From the NCBI GenBank assembly GCA_002313795.1, contig DCCL01000226.1:982-10795 (forward strand): a DNA stretch of 9,814 bases, in the 5' to 3' direction. Shown here in pieces: positions 1 through 5,045 of the stretch (its first letter is position 1; each line of letters opens with the position of its first letter). The DNA is from Faecalibacterium prausnitzii. GTDB taxonomy: Bacteria > Bacillota > Clostridia > Oscillospirales > Ruminococcaceae. The notes beneath the pieces are model-generated. The model had not been told where the DNA came from. It did not search any database and saw nothing but the letters and a program-made list of their open reading frames with translations. The position numbers were made by a program, and so were the translations under genes.

Positions 1-3
1 CAT
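1..3 (-). CDS. start codon of a minus-strand gene that continues off the left edge
   Basis: Only an ATG (3 down to 1) is visible. It is preceded on the minus strand by GAAGGGAG (20 down to 13) with a 9-nt spacer, which is a good Shine-Dalgarno arrangement. Further upstream lie a leader and a promoter with a 17-bp spacer (145-173), so promoter, leader, ribosome site and start codon line up in the right order. The product cannot be known from this window. The alternative is that this ATG is chance and the true start lies further out. Confidence 0.5.
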
Positions 4-44
4 AATGAATTACTCCCTTCAAAAGTGAATAAACGTATTTAATC

Positions 45-99
45 GGTTCCCTCCCGGTTGCGCAACCGGGAAAACCTATGCAACCGAGTGCGCACTCGG
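45..99 (-). promoter_or_regulatory. twin palindromic hairpins in the leader of the left-edge gene
   Basis: Two perfect palindromes sit 13 nt apart. One is 18 nt at 53-70 (7-bp stem closing a GCGC loop) and the other is 16 nt at 84-99 (6-bp stem, again a GCGC loop). The first can be lengthened by pairing 45-48 with 73-76 across an internal loop. They fall inside the predicted transcript of the left-edge gene, between its promoter and its ribosome binding site, so they are either RNA leader hairpins or operator palindromes. Neither is followed by a T-run, so they are not ordinary terminators. Confidence 0.6.
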
Positions 100-144
100 C
101 AACATCACAGATCAGTAAGCTGCCGGATCGGGCCGCTCTACACT

Positions 145-173
145 ATTTTACCACAATCTGCCCCCGGCGACAA
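145..173 (-). promoter_or_regulatory. sigma-A-type promoter for the left-edge gene
   Basis: On the minus strand, TTGTCG (173-168), a 17-nt spacer and TAAAAT (150-145). The -10 is preceded by TGG, an extended -10 element. Transcription would start near 138, giving a leader of about 135 nt before the ATG at 3. Confidence 0.5.
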
Positions 174-242
174 GGTAAAAAAACCAAAAACCGCCCCAAT
201 AGGCAAAAAGCAGAAAAATACATGTAAACTGCTCTGCCGCTG

Positions 243-270
243 TTCCCCAGCAGTCGGAACTGTTGGGGAA
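243..270. other. isolated stem-loop in a gene-free stretch; two further candidate promoters nearby
   Basis: The stretch 174-427 has no convincing gene. It holds an 11-bp stem-loop (arms 243-253 and 260-270, loop 254-259). The stem is complete on the plus strand with one G-U pair but has an A-C mismatch on the minus strand. It is followed by an A-run rather than a T-run, so it is not a terminator. On the minus strand there is also TTGAAG-17-TACACT (340-335, 317-312), a weak promoter candidate that would start near 305 and extend the left-edge gene's leader. I see no protein-like reading frame. Confidence 0.35.
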
Positions 271-369
271 AAACGCCAGAATCTCCAAAAAATCCATTAC
301 AGCTTGGATGTAGTGTAACACAAATACGCCGGTTCTTCAAGAGGACATTTTTTAATTCTGCCTTAATTT

Positions 370-397
370 TTGAAAATCCTGTGAAAAAGGCTACAAT
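370..397 (+). promoter_or_regulatory. candidate plus-strand promoter reading towards spoIIGA
   Basis: TTGAAA (370-375), a 16-nt spacer and TACAAT (392-397); each hexamer matches five of six consensus bases. A transcript from here would run antisense through the tRNA-Asn gene into spoIIGA. The hairpin at 433-456 would not stop it, because on this strand it is followed by A residues. The region is AT-rich, so chance is possible. Confidence 0.35.
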
Positions 398-427
398 TTG
401 GTTACACCAGAGCCGAAGAAACAGCAT

Positions 428-456
428 AAAAAACGGCAGGAAAGACTTCCTGCCGT
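428..456 (-). terminator. intrinsic terminator of tRNA-Asn
   Basis: A 10-bp perfect stem (433-442 with 447-456) closes a 4-nt loop. On the minus strand it runs directly into a T6 tract (433-428). It begins 7 nt after the 3' end of the tRNA. Confidence 0.9.
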
Positions 457-462
457 AAAAAG

Positions 463-536
463 CGCCTCTTGCCTGACTCGAACAGGCGACACCCTGATTA
501 ACAGTCAAGTGCTCTAACCGACTGAGCTAAAGAGGC
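463..536 (-). tRNA. tRNA-Asn (anticodon GUU)
   Basis: Read on the minus strand, the full cloverleaf is present. It has a 7-bp acceptor stem (GCCTCTT with AAGAGGC), a 4-bp D stem, a 5-bp anticodon stem around the loop CTGTTAA (anticodon GTT), a 5-nt variable region and a T arm with loop TTCGAGT. The discriminator base is G and the 3' CCA is not encoded, so it would be added by CCA transferase. It has its own promoter about 30 nt upstream of the predicted transcript start and a strong terminator just downstream, so it is a stand-alone unit divergent from spoIIGA. Confidence 0.96.
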
Positions 537-573
537 AGATATTCAACTTTGCTGCGGTCTTGCCGCGAGATGT

Positions 574-602
574 ATTATACCGCATCCTGCGGCGTTTTGC
601 AA
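574..602 (-). promoter_or_regulatory. promoter of tRNA-Asn
   Basis: On the minus strand, TTGCAA (602-597), a 17-nt spacer and a perfect TATAAT (579-574). Transcription would start near 567, about 30 nt before the tRNA. Confidence 0.75.
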
Positions 603-677
603 GAGCTTTTTGCAATTTTCTTTGCATTCATTCCGACCAAATCCACATCCGGACTCTGCTATCCTGTAAAAAAGGGG

Positions 678-1526
678 GTGCGGCCCATCCGAACGGTCAT
701 TTATCTGGACGTACTGCTTCTGGTCAACTTTGTGGTGGGGGCTGCGTTCCTGCTGGCGGCGGGGCTGCTCTGTGGGCTGTGCGCCATGCCGCTGCGGCTG
801 CTGGTTGGTGCGGCAGCTGCAGCAGCGTCTTCGCTGGCGCTGCTGGCTCCCACCGCCCCATGGCCGCTGGCTCTTACTTATAAAGGTAGCTCTGCCGTGA
901 TCTGCGTCCTTGCGGCCTACGGCAGGCAGGGTGTGCGGAATACGGCCCGGCTGACGGCGTGGTTCGTGCTGCTCAATCTTACCCTTACCGGGGCGCTGGC
1001 CCTGCCCGGTGCAGCCTGCAATAATCTGAGCTTCTATCTGCCGGTGTCGCCGGGGCTGCTGCTGGCCTGCACAGCAGGGGTCTGCAGCGCGGTGCAGGGA
1101 GTGCTGCGTCTGCTGGGGCGCACCGGTCCGGCCTGCTTTCCGGTAGAATTGGAACTGCTGGGCCGAAGCCTGTCGCTGCGGGCTTTCTGTGATACAGGGT
1201 TCGGGGTGCAGGAGCCGCTCTCAGGCCGTGCTGTGGTGCTGGTGCGGCTGGGAGAAGTTCGTTCGGCCCTTCCGCCGGAACTGGGAGAGTACCTGTCGTA
1301 CTGCCTGTCCGGCGCTGCGCCGCCGCCCCGCCCGGAATGGGGTGTGCGGTTCGTGCCCTGCCAGACGGTAGCAGGACACTGCCTGCTGCCTGCCCTGCCG
1401 GGAACGCTGGTCTGCGGCAGGCGGAGACAGGAGGGCATCTATGCAGCCTTCTGCGACACGCCGCCCCCGCAGGAGGGATGGACGGCTCTCGTCAGCGCGG
1501 AAACGGCAGCTTTGCTGGGAAAATAA
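678..1526 (+). CDS. spoIIGA: SpoIIGA, pro-sigma-E processing aspartic protease
   Basis: Membrane-embedded protease that cleaves the N-terminal propeptide from pro-sigma-E in the mother cell after a signal from the forespore (known family role). The N-terminal half (about residues 7-142) is a series of hydrophobic segments, expected as five membrane spans, opening with the typical IYLDVLLLVNFVVG stretch. The C-terminal half is soluble and carries the catalytic D172-T173-G174 followed by a PLSG segment, as in retroviral-like aspartic proteases of this family. Length is 282 aa against about 309 in Bacillus. The stop lies 24 nt before sigE, the classic spoIIGA-sigE pair. The start is uncertain: GTG 678 places the family N-terminus correctly, but the G-rich tract runs straight into it with no proper spacer. 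The frame is open upstream to 549, where a start would overlap the tRNA-Asn promoter. Confidence 0.88.
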   Translation: MRPIRTVIYLDVLLLVNFVVGAAFLLAAGLLCGLCAMPLRLLVGAAAAAASSLALLAPTAPWPLALTYKGSSAVICVLAAYGRQGVRNTARLTAWFVLLNLTLTGALALPGAACNNLSFYLPVSPGLLLACTAGVCSAVQGVLRLLGRTGPACFPVELELLGRSLSLRAFCDTGFGVQEPLSGRAVVLVRLGEVRSALPPELGEYLSYCLSGAAPPPRPEWGVRFVPCQTVAGHCLLPALPGTLVCGRRRQEGIYAAFCDTPPPQEGWTALVSAETAALLGK

Positions 1527-1550
1527 CAATACAAAAGGAGGAATCTGCTG

Positions 1551-2264
1551 GTGTTTCAACATATCGTAAATGCACTGCGGCGGTTCTGGGCCGGGCTGTG
1601 GATGGGTCTGAGCTGGCGGGGTGGGGCACACTACCTGACCGGCGGGCCGGGCCTGCCGCCGCCCCTGACCCAGGACGAGGAAAAGGCGCTGCTGGACCGG
1701 ATGGCGGGCGGTGACCCCGCGGCCCGGGATGAGCTCATCACCCATAACCTCCGGCTGGTGGTCTATCTGGCAAAAAAATATGAGGGCAGCGGGGTACCCT
1801 CGGAAGATATGATCTCCATCGGCACCATCGGGCTCATCAAGGCGGTAAACACCTTTACGCCGGAGCGGAGTATCAAACTGGCTACCTATGCCAGCCGCTG
1901 TATCGGCAACGAGATCCTGATGTACCTCCGCAAAAGCTCCAACCGGCGGCAGGAAGCCAGCATCGACGAGCCACTGAATATCGACGGCGACGGCAACGAG
2001 CTGCTGTTGTCGGATGTGCTGAGCAGCGAGGACGATCAGGTGGGACAGCGGCTGGAACAGGATGCTGAGAGGGTCAGCCTCCGGCGTTTGGTAGAGCAGC
2101 TTTCGCCCCGAGAACGGCAGATCATGGAGCTGCGGTTCGGTCTGCAGGATGGCGTGGAGCGGACACAGAAGGAAGTAGCCGATACCATTGGTATCAGCCA
2201 GAGCTATATTTCCCGGCTGGAAAAACGTATCATCCGGCAGCTGCGGGAGCAGCTGGAAGGGTAG
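1551..2264 (+). CDS. sigE: RNA polymerase sporulation sigma factor sigma-E (pro-form)
   Basis: Early mother-cell sigma factor made as an inactive precursor. The first 30-odd residues form a pro-sequence with a hydrophobic/amphipathic stretch ([11 protein letters not shown]), and HYLTGG (27-32) lies where SpoIIGA cuts in the Bacillus protein (YYIGG). PPPLTQDEE follows directly. Region 2 (about 62-128) contains [28 protein letters not shown] and [37 protein letters not shown] (140-157) is typical of sigma-E and sigma-K. Region 4 (about 180-232) has the helix-turn-helix [17 protein letters not shown]. Length is 237 aa, as usual. The GTG start is supported by AAAGGAGG at 1534-1541 with a 9-nt spacer. 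It is presumably co-transcribed with spoIIGA. Confidence 0.96.
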   Translation: MFQHIVNALRRFWAGLWMGLSWRGGAHYLTGGPGLPPPLTQDEEKALLDRMAGGDPAARDELITHNLRLVVYLAKKYEGSGVPSEDMISIGTIGLIKAVNTFTPERSIKLATYASRCIGNEILMYLRKSSNRRQEASIDEPLNIDGDGNELLLSDVLSSEDDQVGQRLEQDAERVSLRRLVEQLSPRERQIMELRFGLQDGVERTQKEVADTIGISQSYISRLEKRIIRQLREQLEG

Positions 2265-2416
2265 CCCTCTTTCGGGTGCTTTGCGCGGTGCCCGGGCTGT
2301 GGCACTTGGCGGCTGTTTTACAGTCAGCTGCATATTGTTGGCATCTGTCCTAAAAAAGTTTCTCGGACTCAACGGTTGTTGGCAACGATCATTGCCCATT
2401 GCTTTCTAGGAGGAAA

Positions 2417-2442
2417 GTCCTGGCAGACAGGGCCGCTTTTTT
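2417..2442 (+). terminator. weak terminator-like hairpin after sigE
   Basis: A 6-bp stem with one G-U pair (2417-2422 with 2428-2433) closes a 5-nt loop, followed 3 nt later by T6 (2437-2442). The short stem suggests partial termination between sigE and sigG. The rest of the 351-nt gap (2265-2615) has no gene-like frame on either strand. Confidence 0.35.
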
Positions 2443-2467
2443 GACCGCTGAAAAGTTTATCTACAAT
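2441..2467 (+). promoter_or_regulatory. candidate vegetative-type promoter ahead of sigG
   Basis: TTGACC (2441-2446), a 15-nt spacer and TACAAT (2462-2467). The spacer is shorter than ideal and the -35 overlaps the T-run of the hairpin before it. In known spore formers sigG is transcribed by sigma-F and then sigma-G, and I could not find a convincing match to those promoter types here, so assignment is tentative. Confidence 0.25.
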
Positions 2468-2577
2468 GTATGATGACAATGACATAAAAGACAGGGGACC
2501 TTGCCTTCAAGGCTAGGACGGACAGTTCAGAAGACTCCTGAATTTGGAATGAATGTGAGGGCAGCCCTGCGGCCATA

Positions 2578-2608
2578 CTTCCGGTGAAGCTGAAAACGAA
2601 ACCGGAGG
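2578..2608 (+). promoter_or_regulatory. stem-loop that buries the sigG Shine-Dalgarno sequence
   Basis: An 8-bp stem (2578-2585, CTTCCGGT, with 2601-2608, ACCGGAGG; one G-U pair) closes a 15-nt loop. The 3' arm contains the complete ribosome binding site GGAGG (2604-2608), 7 nt before the sigG ATG. If folded, this should reduce translation of sigma-G. Confidence 0.65.
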
Positions 2609-2615
2609 GCAGAGG

Positions 2616-3383
2616 ATGTACAACAAAGTGGAACTGTGCGGCGTGAACACCGCCGAGCTGCCGGTCTTGTCGGAGCAGGAGAAGCGCAGCCTGCTCACCC
2701 GGGCACGGGCAGGGGACGAATCCGCCCGTCAGAGCATGATAGAGGGCAATCTGCGGCTGGTGCTCAGTGTGGTGCAGCGGTTCGCCCAGCGGGGTGAGAA
2801 TATGGATGACCTGTTTCAGGTGGGCTGCATCGGACTCATCAAGGCCATCGACAACTTCGACCCGGCCCAGCAGGTGCGGTTCTCTACCTACGGCGTGCCC
2901 ATGATCATCGGGGAGATCCGGCGGTTCCTGCGGGACAACAATACTCTGAGGGTGAGCCGCAGCCTGCGGGATACGGCATACCGGGCCATGCAGTCTCGGG
3001 AAGAGCTGGAGAAGCAGCTGGGCCGGGAGCCCACCGTGGAGGAGATTGCCCAGAAGACCGGCCTGCCCCGTCAGGAGGTGTCGGCGGCGCTGGAATCGGT
3101 GGTGGAGCCCATGAGCCTGGAAGAGCCGGTCTATTCCGACGGAGGCGACGCGGTGTATGTCATCGACCAGGTGAAAGACCCGGATGGAGAGGACAGCTGG
3201 ATCAGCGGGCTGCAGTTCCGGCAGACCGTGGCAGCGCTGACCCCGCGGGAGAAACGTATCATGGAGCTGCGGTATCTGAAAGGAAAGACCCAGATGGAGG
3301 TGGCCCGGGAGATCGGCATCAGTCAGGCGCAGGTGAGCCGACTGGAAAAGGCAGCGTTGGAACAGTTCCACACCTGCACATGA
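2616..3383 (+). CDS. sigG: RNA polymerase sporulation sigma factor sigma-G
   Basis: Late forespore-specific sigma factor. The N-terminus YNKVELCGVNTAELPVLSEQE matches the conserved KVEICGVDT...LPVL opening of sigma-G. Region 2 carries GNLRLVLSVVQRFAQRGENMDDLFQVGCIGLIKAIDNFD and FSTYGVPMIIGEIRRFLRDNN. Region 3 carries VSRSLRDTAYRAMQSREELEKQLGREPTVEEIA. Region 4 ends in the helix-turn-helix EVAREIGISQAQVSRLEKAALEQF. Length is 255 aa, close to the family norm of about 260. The ATG has GGAGG 7 nt upstream, inside a stem-loop. It lies 351 nt after sigE, so it probably has its own promoter as well as any read-through. A strong terminator follows the stop at once. Confidence 0.96.
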   Translation: MYNKVELCGVNTAELPVLSEQEKRSLLTRARAGDESARQSMIEGNLRLVLSVVQRFAQRGENMDDLFQVGCIGLIKAIDNFDPAQQVRFSTYGVPMIIGEIRRFLRDNNTLRVSRSLRDTAYRAMQSREELEKQLGREPTVEEIAQKTGLPRQEVSAALESVVEPMSLEEPVYSDGGDAVYVIDQVKDPDGEDSWISGLQFRQTVAALTPREKRIMELRYLKGKTQMEVAREIGISQAQVSRLEKAALEQFHTCT

Positions 3384-3384
3384 G

Positions 3385-3422
3385 AAAAGGCGGTGAAAGC
3401 CCTCGGGCAGACACCGCCTTTT
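3385..3422. terminator. bidirectional terminator between sigG and spoIIID
   Basis: An 11-bp perfect stem (AAAAGGCGGTG at 3385-3395 with 3412-3422) holds a small inner GCCC/GGGC helix in the loop. It ends in T4 on both strands because the arms start with A4. It begins 2 nt after the sigG stop and ends 1 nt before the spoIIID stop, serving both convergent genes. Confidence 0.88.
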
Positions 3423-3423
3423 G

Positions 3424-3681
3424 CTAGGTCCTGTGGATCTTGTGGTACTTCTCCCGGGTGGCAGCTCCGCCCCGCAGGTGGCGTTCCGCCTTGTTCCGGG
3501 CCAGCACCATCTGTACTTTCCGGAACAGCTCCGGGCCGACGCTCCGCAGCCGCACCGATACGTCCTTGTGTACCGTGGACTTGCTGCACCCAAAGGCCCG
3601 CGCAGCTGCCCGCACGGTGGCCCCATGCTCCACGATGTATTCTCCCAGCAGCAGCGCCCGCTGTTCCGGATCACCTTTCAT
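3424..3681 (-). CDS. spoIIID: SpoIIID, mother-cell sporulation transcription regulator
   Basis: Small DNA-binding protein that represses or activates many sigma-E-dependent genes in the mother cell. The 85-aa product has the family features in order: GEYIVEHGATVRAAARAFG, the helix-turn-helix (about 22-41) ending in CSKSTVHKD, and the basic C-terminal segment NKAERHLRGGAATREKY (63-79) that also contacts DNA. Bacillus SpoIIID is 93 aa. The ATG at 3681 is chosen because GGGAGGGAG lies just upstream with a short spacer and because it matches the family N-terminus; an upstream in-frame start at 3720 would cover the promoter region. It is convergent with sigG and divergent from the thiamine transporter. 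Bacillus spoIIID lies near mbl instead; here it sits with the sigma genes. Confidence 0.94.
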   Translation of the reverse strand: MKGDPEQRALLLGEYIVEHGATVRAAARAFGCSKSTVHKDVSVRLRSVGPELFRKVQMVLARNKAERHLRGGAATREKYHKIHRT

Positions 3682-3708
3682 AGACCGCTCCCTCCCGCCA
3701 AAATGTGC

Positions 3709-3744
3709 TTGTTCCAGCATATGTGCCGGAACAACCTCGTATGT
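3709..3744 (-). promoter_or_regulatory. spoIIID control region: inverted repeat and possible sigma-E promoter
   Basis: A 26-bp inverted repeat (11-bp arms 3709-3719 and 3724-3734, one mismatch, centre TATG) lies 28 nt upstream of spoIIID. Each arm carries GGAACAA, close to the SpoIIID recognition consensus WWRRACARNY (9 of 10 on the minus strand, 8 of 10 on the plus). On the minus strand ACATAC (3744-3739), 15 nt and CATATGCT (3723-3716) resemble a sigma-E promoter (CATANNNT -10), which would start near 3709. Consensus sequences are from memory. Confidence 0.4.
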
Positions 3745-3753
3745 CTGCGGGGC

Positions 3754-3781
3754 TTGACTTTTGTCCCGGAGCGGATATACT
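3754..3781 (+). promoter_or_regulatory. promoter of the TPP riboswitch-thiT unit
   Basis: TTGACT (3754-3759), a 16-nt spacer and TATACT (3776-3781). Transcription would start near 3788, directly ahead of the riboswitch aptamer. Confidence 0.7.
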
Positions 3782-3796
3782 GAAAGCGGACATGAA

Positions 3797-3876
3797 AACA
3801 GGGGTGCCGTGAGGCTGAGATCTGCAGAGCAGAGACCCTATAACCTGATCCGGGTAATGCCGGCGTAGGTAGTTTG
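3797..3876 (+). ncRNA. TPP (thiamine pyrophosphate) riboswitch aptamer
   Basis: The conserved THI-element blocks are present in order. They are GGGGTGCC (3801-3808), GGCTGAGA (3813-3820), a P3 hairpin TCTGC-AGA-GCAGA (3821-3833), ACCC (3835-3838), AACCTGATCC (3842-3851), GGTAATGCC (3853-3861) and GGCGTAGG (3862-3869). The first three blocks form the pyrimidine-sensing arm and the last three the pyrophosphate-sensing arm. An intrinsic terminator lies about 30 nt downstream and a thiamine transporter gene follows, so transcription termination when TPP is plentiful is the likely mode. I did not work out the antiterminator pairing. Confidence 0.95.
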
Positions 3877-3908
3877 CGGAAAAGGTCCGGATTTTCACAA
3901 ACAGCCCG

Positions 3909-3945
3909 TGCGCCTGCCAGGAAAAGCAGGCGTATTTTTGTTTTT
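3909..3945 (+). terminator. riboswitch-controlled intrinsic terminator
   Basis: A 9-bp stem with one G-U pair (3909-3917 with 3926-3934) closes an 8-nt loop and is followed by T5-G-T5 (3935-3945). It lies between the TPP aptamer and the thiT ribosome binding site, so it is the expected expression platform. Confidence 0.85.
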
Positions 3946-3976
3946 GTGTACTATTATTAAGAGAAGAGGAATCTTC

Positions 3977-4549
3977 ATGTCTAATTCTTACTCCAAGACC
4001 CGGGTGCTGGTGGAGTGTGCTCTGATGATCGCCGTCGGTACGGTGCTCTCCAACATCAAGATCTTCACCATGCCCAACGGCGGCAGCGTTACCCTGCTGA
4101 GTATGCTGCCTTTCGTGCTGGTCTCCTTCCGCCACGGCGTTAAGTGGGGCCTGTTCACTGGTTTTGTCAACGGCTGCCTGCAGATGCTGCTGGGCTTCTG
4201 GGCACCTCCGACGCCTACCTTCCTGTACTTTTTGGGTGAGATCCTGCTGGACTACCTGGTGGCCTTTATGGCTCTGGGCACTGCGGAGTTCTTTGCCCGC
4301 CCCTTCAAGAACCGGATGGTCGGCGTGGCAGTCGGTACGGCTGTGGCAGGCTTCCTGCGCTTCCTGTGCAGCTTCCTGTCCGGCGTTCTGGTCTGGGGCA
4401 ACCTGAACGAGGGCCTGAGCGCCTGGACCTACAGCTTGGTGTATAACGCCAGCTATATGGTGCCCGAGACCCTCATCACGGTGGTGGGTGCTGTGCTGCT
4501 CATCAAGGTGGCACCTCAGATCTTTGACCGTCAGTATACCAAAGCATAA
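3977..4549 (+). CDS. thiT: ThiT-type thiamine transporter, ECF S-component
   Basis: Substrate-binding membrane subunit that works with a shared ECF energizing module (EcfA, EcfA', EcfT), not encoded here, to import thiamine. The 190-aa protein is hydrophobic, with about six membrane segments. Family marks seen are NGGSVTLLSMLPFVLVSFRHGVKWGL (34-59), the ILLDYLVAF loop (89-97), RFLCSFLSG with W140, then Y152 and N157 in TYSLVYN. These correspond by spacing to the thiamine-contacting W133, Y146 and N151 recalled for Lactococcus ThiT. Ser132 stands where a conserved His is expected and Asp92 where Glu is expected. ATG 3977 is chosen for the AGAGGA site 6 nt upstream; an earlier in-frame start at 3908 would overlap the terminator. 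Control by the TPP riboswitch fits thiamine uptake. A transporter for a thiamine precursor is the alternative. Confidence 0.88.
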   Translation: MSNSYSKTRVLVECALMIAVGTVLSNIKIFTMPNGGSVTLLSMLPFVLVSFRHGVKWGLFTGFVNGCLQMLLGFWAPPTPTFLYFLGEILLDYLVAFMALGTAEFFARPFKNRMVGVAVGTAVAGFLRFLCSFLSGVLVWGNLNEGLSAWTYSLVYNASYMVPETLITVVGAVLLIKVAPQIFDRQYTKA

Positions 4550-4566
4550 TTTATACGACAAAAGGG

Positions 4567-4607
4567 ATCCCGCCGGAGAGCAAAAGCTTCTCCCGGCGGG
4601 ATTTTTT
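4567..4607 (+). terminator. terminator of thiT
   Basis: A long GC-rich stem (ATCCCGCCGG at 4567-4576 pairing with CCGGCGGGAT at 4593-4602, continued inward with a bulge) is followed by T6 (4602-4607). It starts 17 nt after the thiT stop. Confidence 0.9.
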
Positions 4608-4628
4608 GCACCAAAAACAAAATAATAG

Positions 4629-4657
4629 TTGACAACGGCTCCTCCGGTTGGTATAAT
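4629..4657 (+). promoter_or_regulatory. consensus sigma-A promoter of tRNA-Ala
   Basis: Perfect TTGACA (4629-4634), a 17-nt spacer and perfect TATAAT (4652-4657). Transcription would start near 4664, about 28 nt before the tRNA. Confidence 0.92.
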
Positions 4658-4691
4658 AACTCACGTCGTCAGGGACGGCACTCACAGATGT

Positions 4692-4764
<73 letters not shown>

Positions 4765-4769
4765 CTAAG

Positions 4770-4810
4770 AAGGCACTGTACTTTGCAGAAAGTATGGTGC
4801 TTTTCTTTTT
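4770..4810 (+). terminator. terminator of tRNA-Ala
   Basis: A 15-bp stem with three G-U pairs (4770-4784 with 4789-4803) closes loop GCAG and runs into TTTTCTTTTT (4801-4810). A second weak hairpin with a 5-bp stem (4839-4843 with 4856-4860) followed by T5 lies just downstream and may act as a backup. I see no gene from here to the hgdB stop at 5046. Confidence 0.85.
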
Positions 4811-4956
4811 GTGAAAATAGAAGAAGTCTCAGGGGGCTGCACGGTTTCGGCTGTACGTGCGTTTTTGGGCTTTTACAGAAGGCTCATCTGTACCCATTCC
4901 CGGCTCTTTTTATATTCACAACATCTCCTATTTCCAACCCAACCTCAAAAGAGTGC

Positions 4957-5002
4957 AAAAAGCTCCCCGCACTGTGTCTACTATAACACAGCGCGGGGAG
5001 CT
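4957..5002 (-). terminator. strong terminator of the gltS-hgdCAB operon
   Basis: A 17-bp stem (4961-4977 with 4986-5002) closes an 8-nt loop, followed on the minus strand by T5. On the minus strand the one imperfect pair is G-U, while on the plus strand the same position is an A-C mismatch, so the structure favours the minus-strand transcript. It lies about 43 nt after the hgdB stop. Confidence 0.92.
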
Positions 5003-5045
5003 TATCGTTTATCTCAGGGGAGAGATACTATGGGACAGAGAGAGT

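Noticed and set aside
433..456. The hairpin beside tRNA-Asn as a plus-strand terminator
   Set aside because: On the plus strand it is followed by A residues; only the minus strand has the T tract.
143..508. A 121-codon minus-strand frame overlapping tRNA-Asn
   Set aside because: It runs through the tRNA gene, its terminator and the promoter of the left-edge gene, lacks a ribosome binding site and resembles no family.
1221..2399. A 392-codon minus-strand frame over spoIIGA and sigE
   Set aside because: It is the antisense shadow of two well-supported genes and has no recognisable motif or start signal.
2405..2445. Possible RNase P RNA, suggested by GAGGAAAGTCC
   Set aside because: Only this one conserved block is present. 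The other universal blocks of the RNA are not found in the 351-nt gap, which is also bounded by the sigE stop and the sigG start, so I treat it as coincidence.
2457..3674. A 405-codon minus-strand frame over sigG and spoIIID
   Set aside because: It is antisense to sigG and overlaps spoIIID in another frame; composition is Arg-, His- and Leu-rich and shows no domain.
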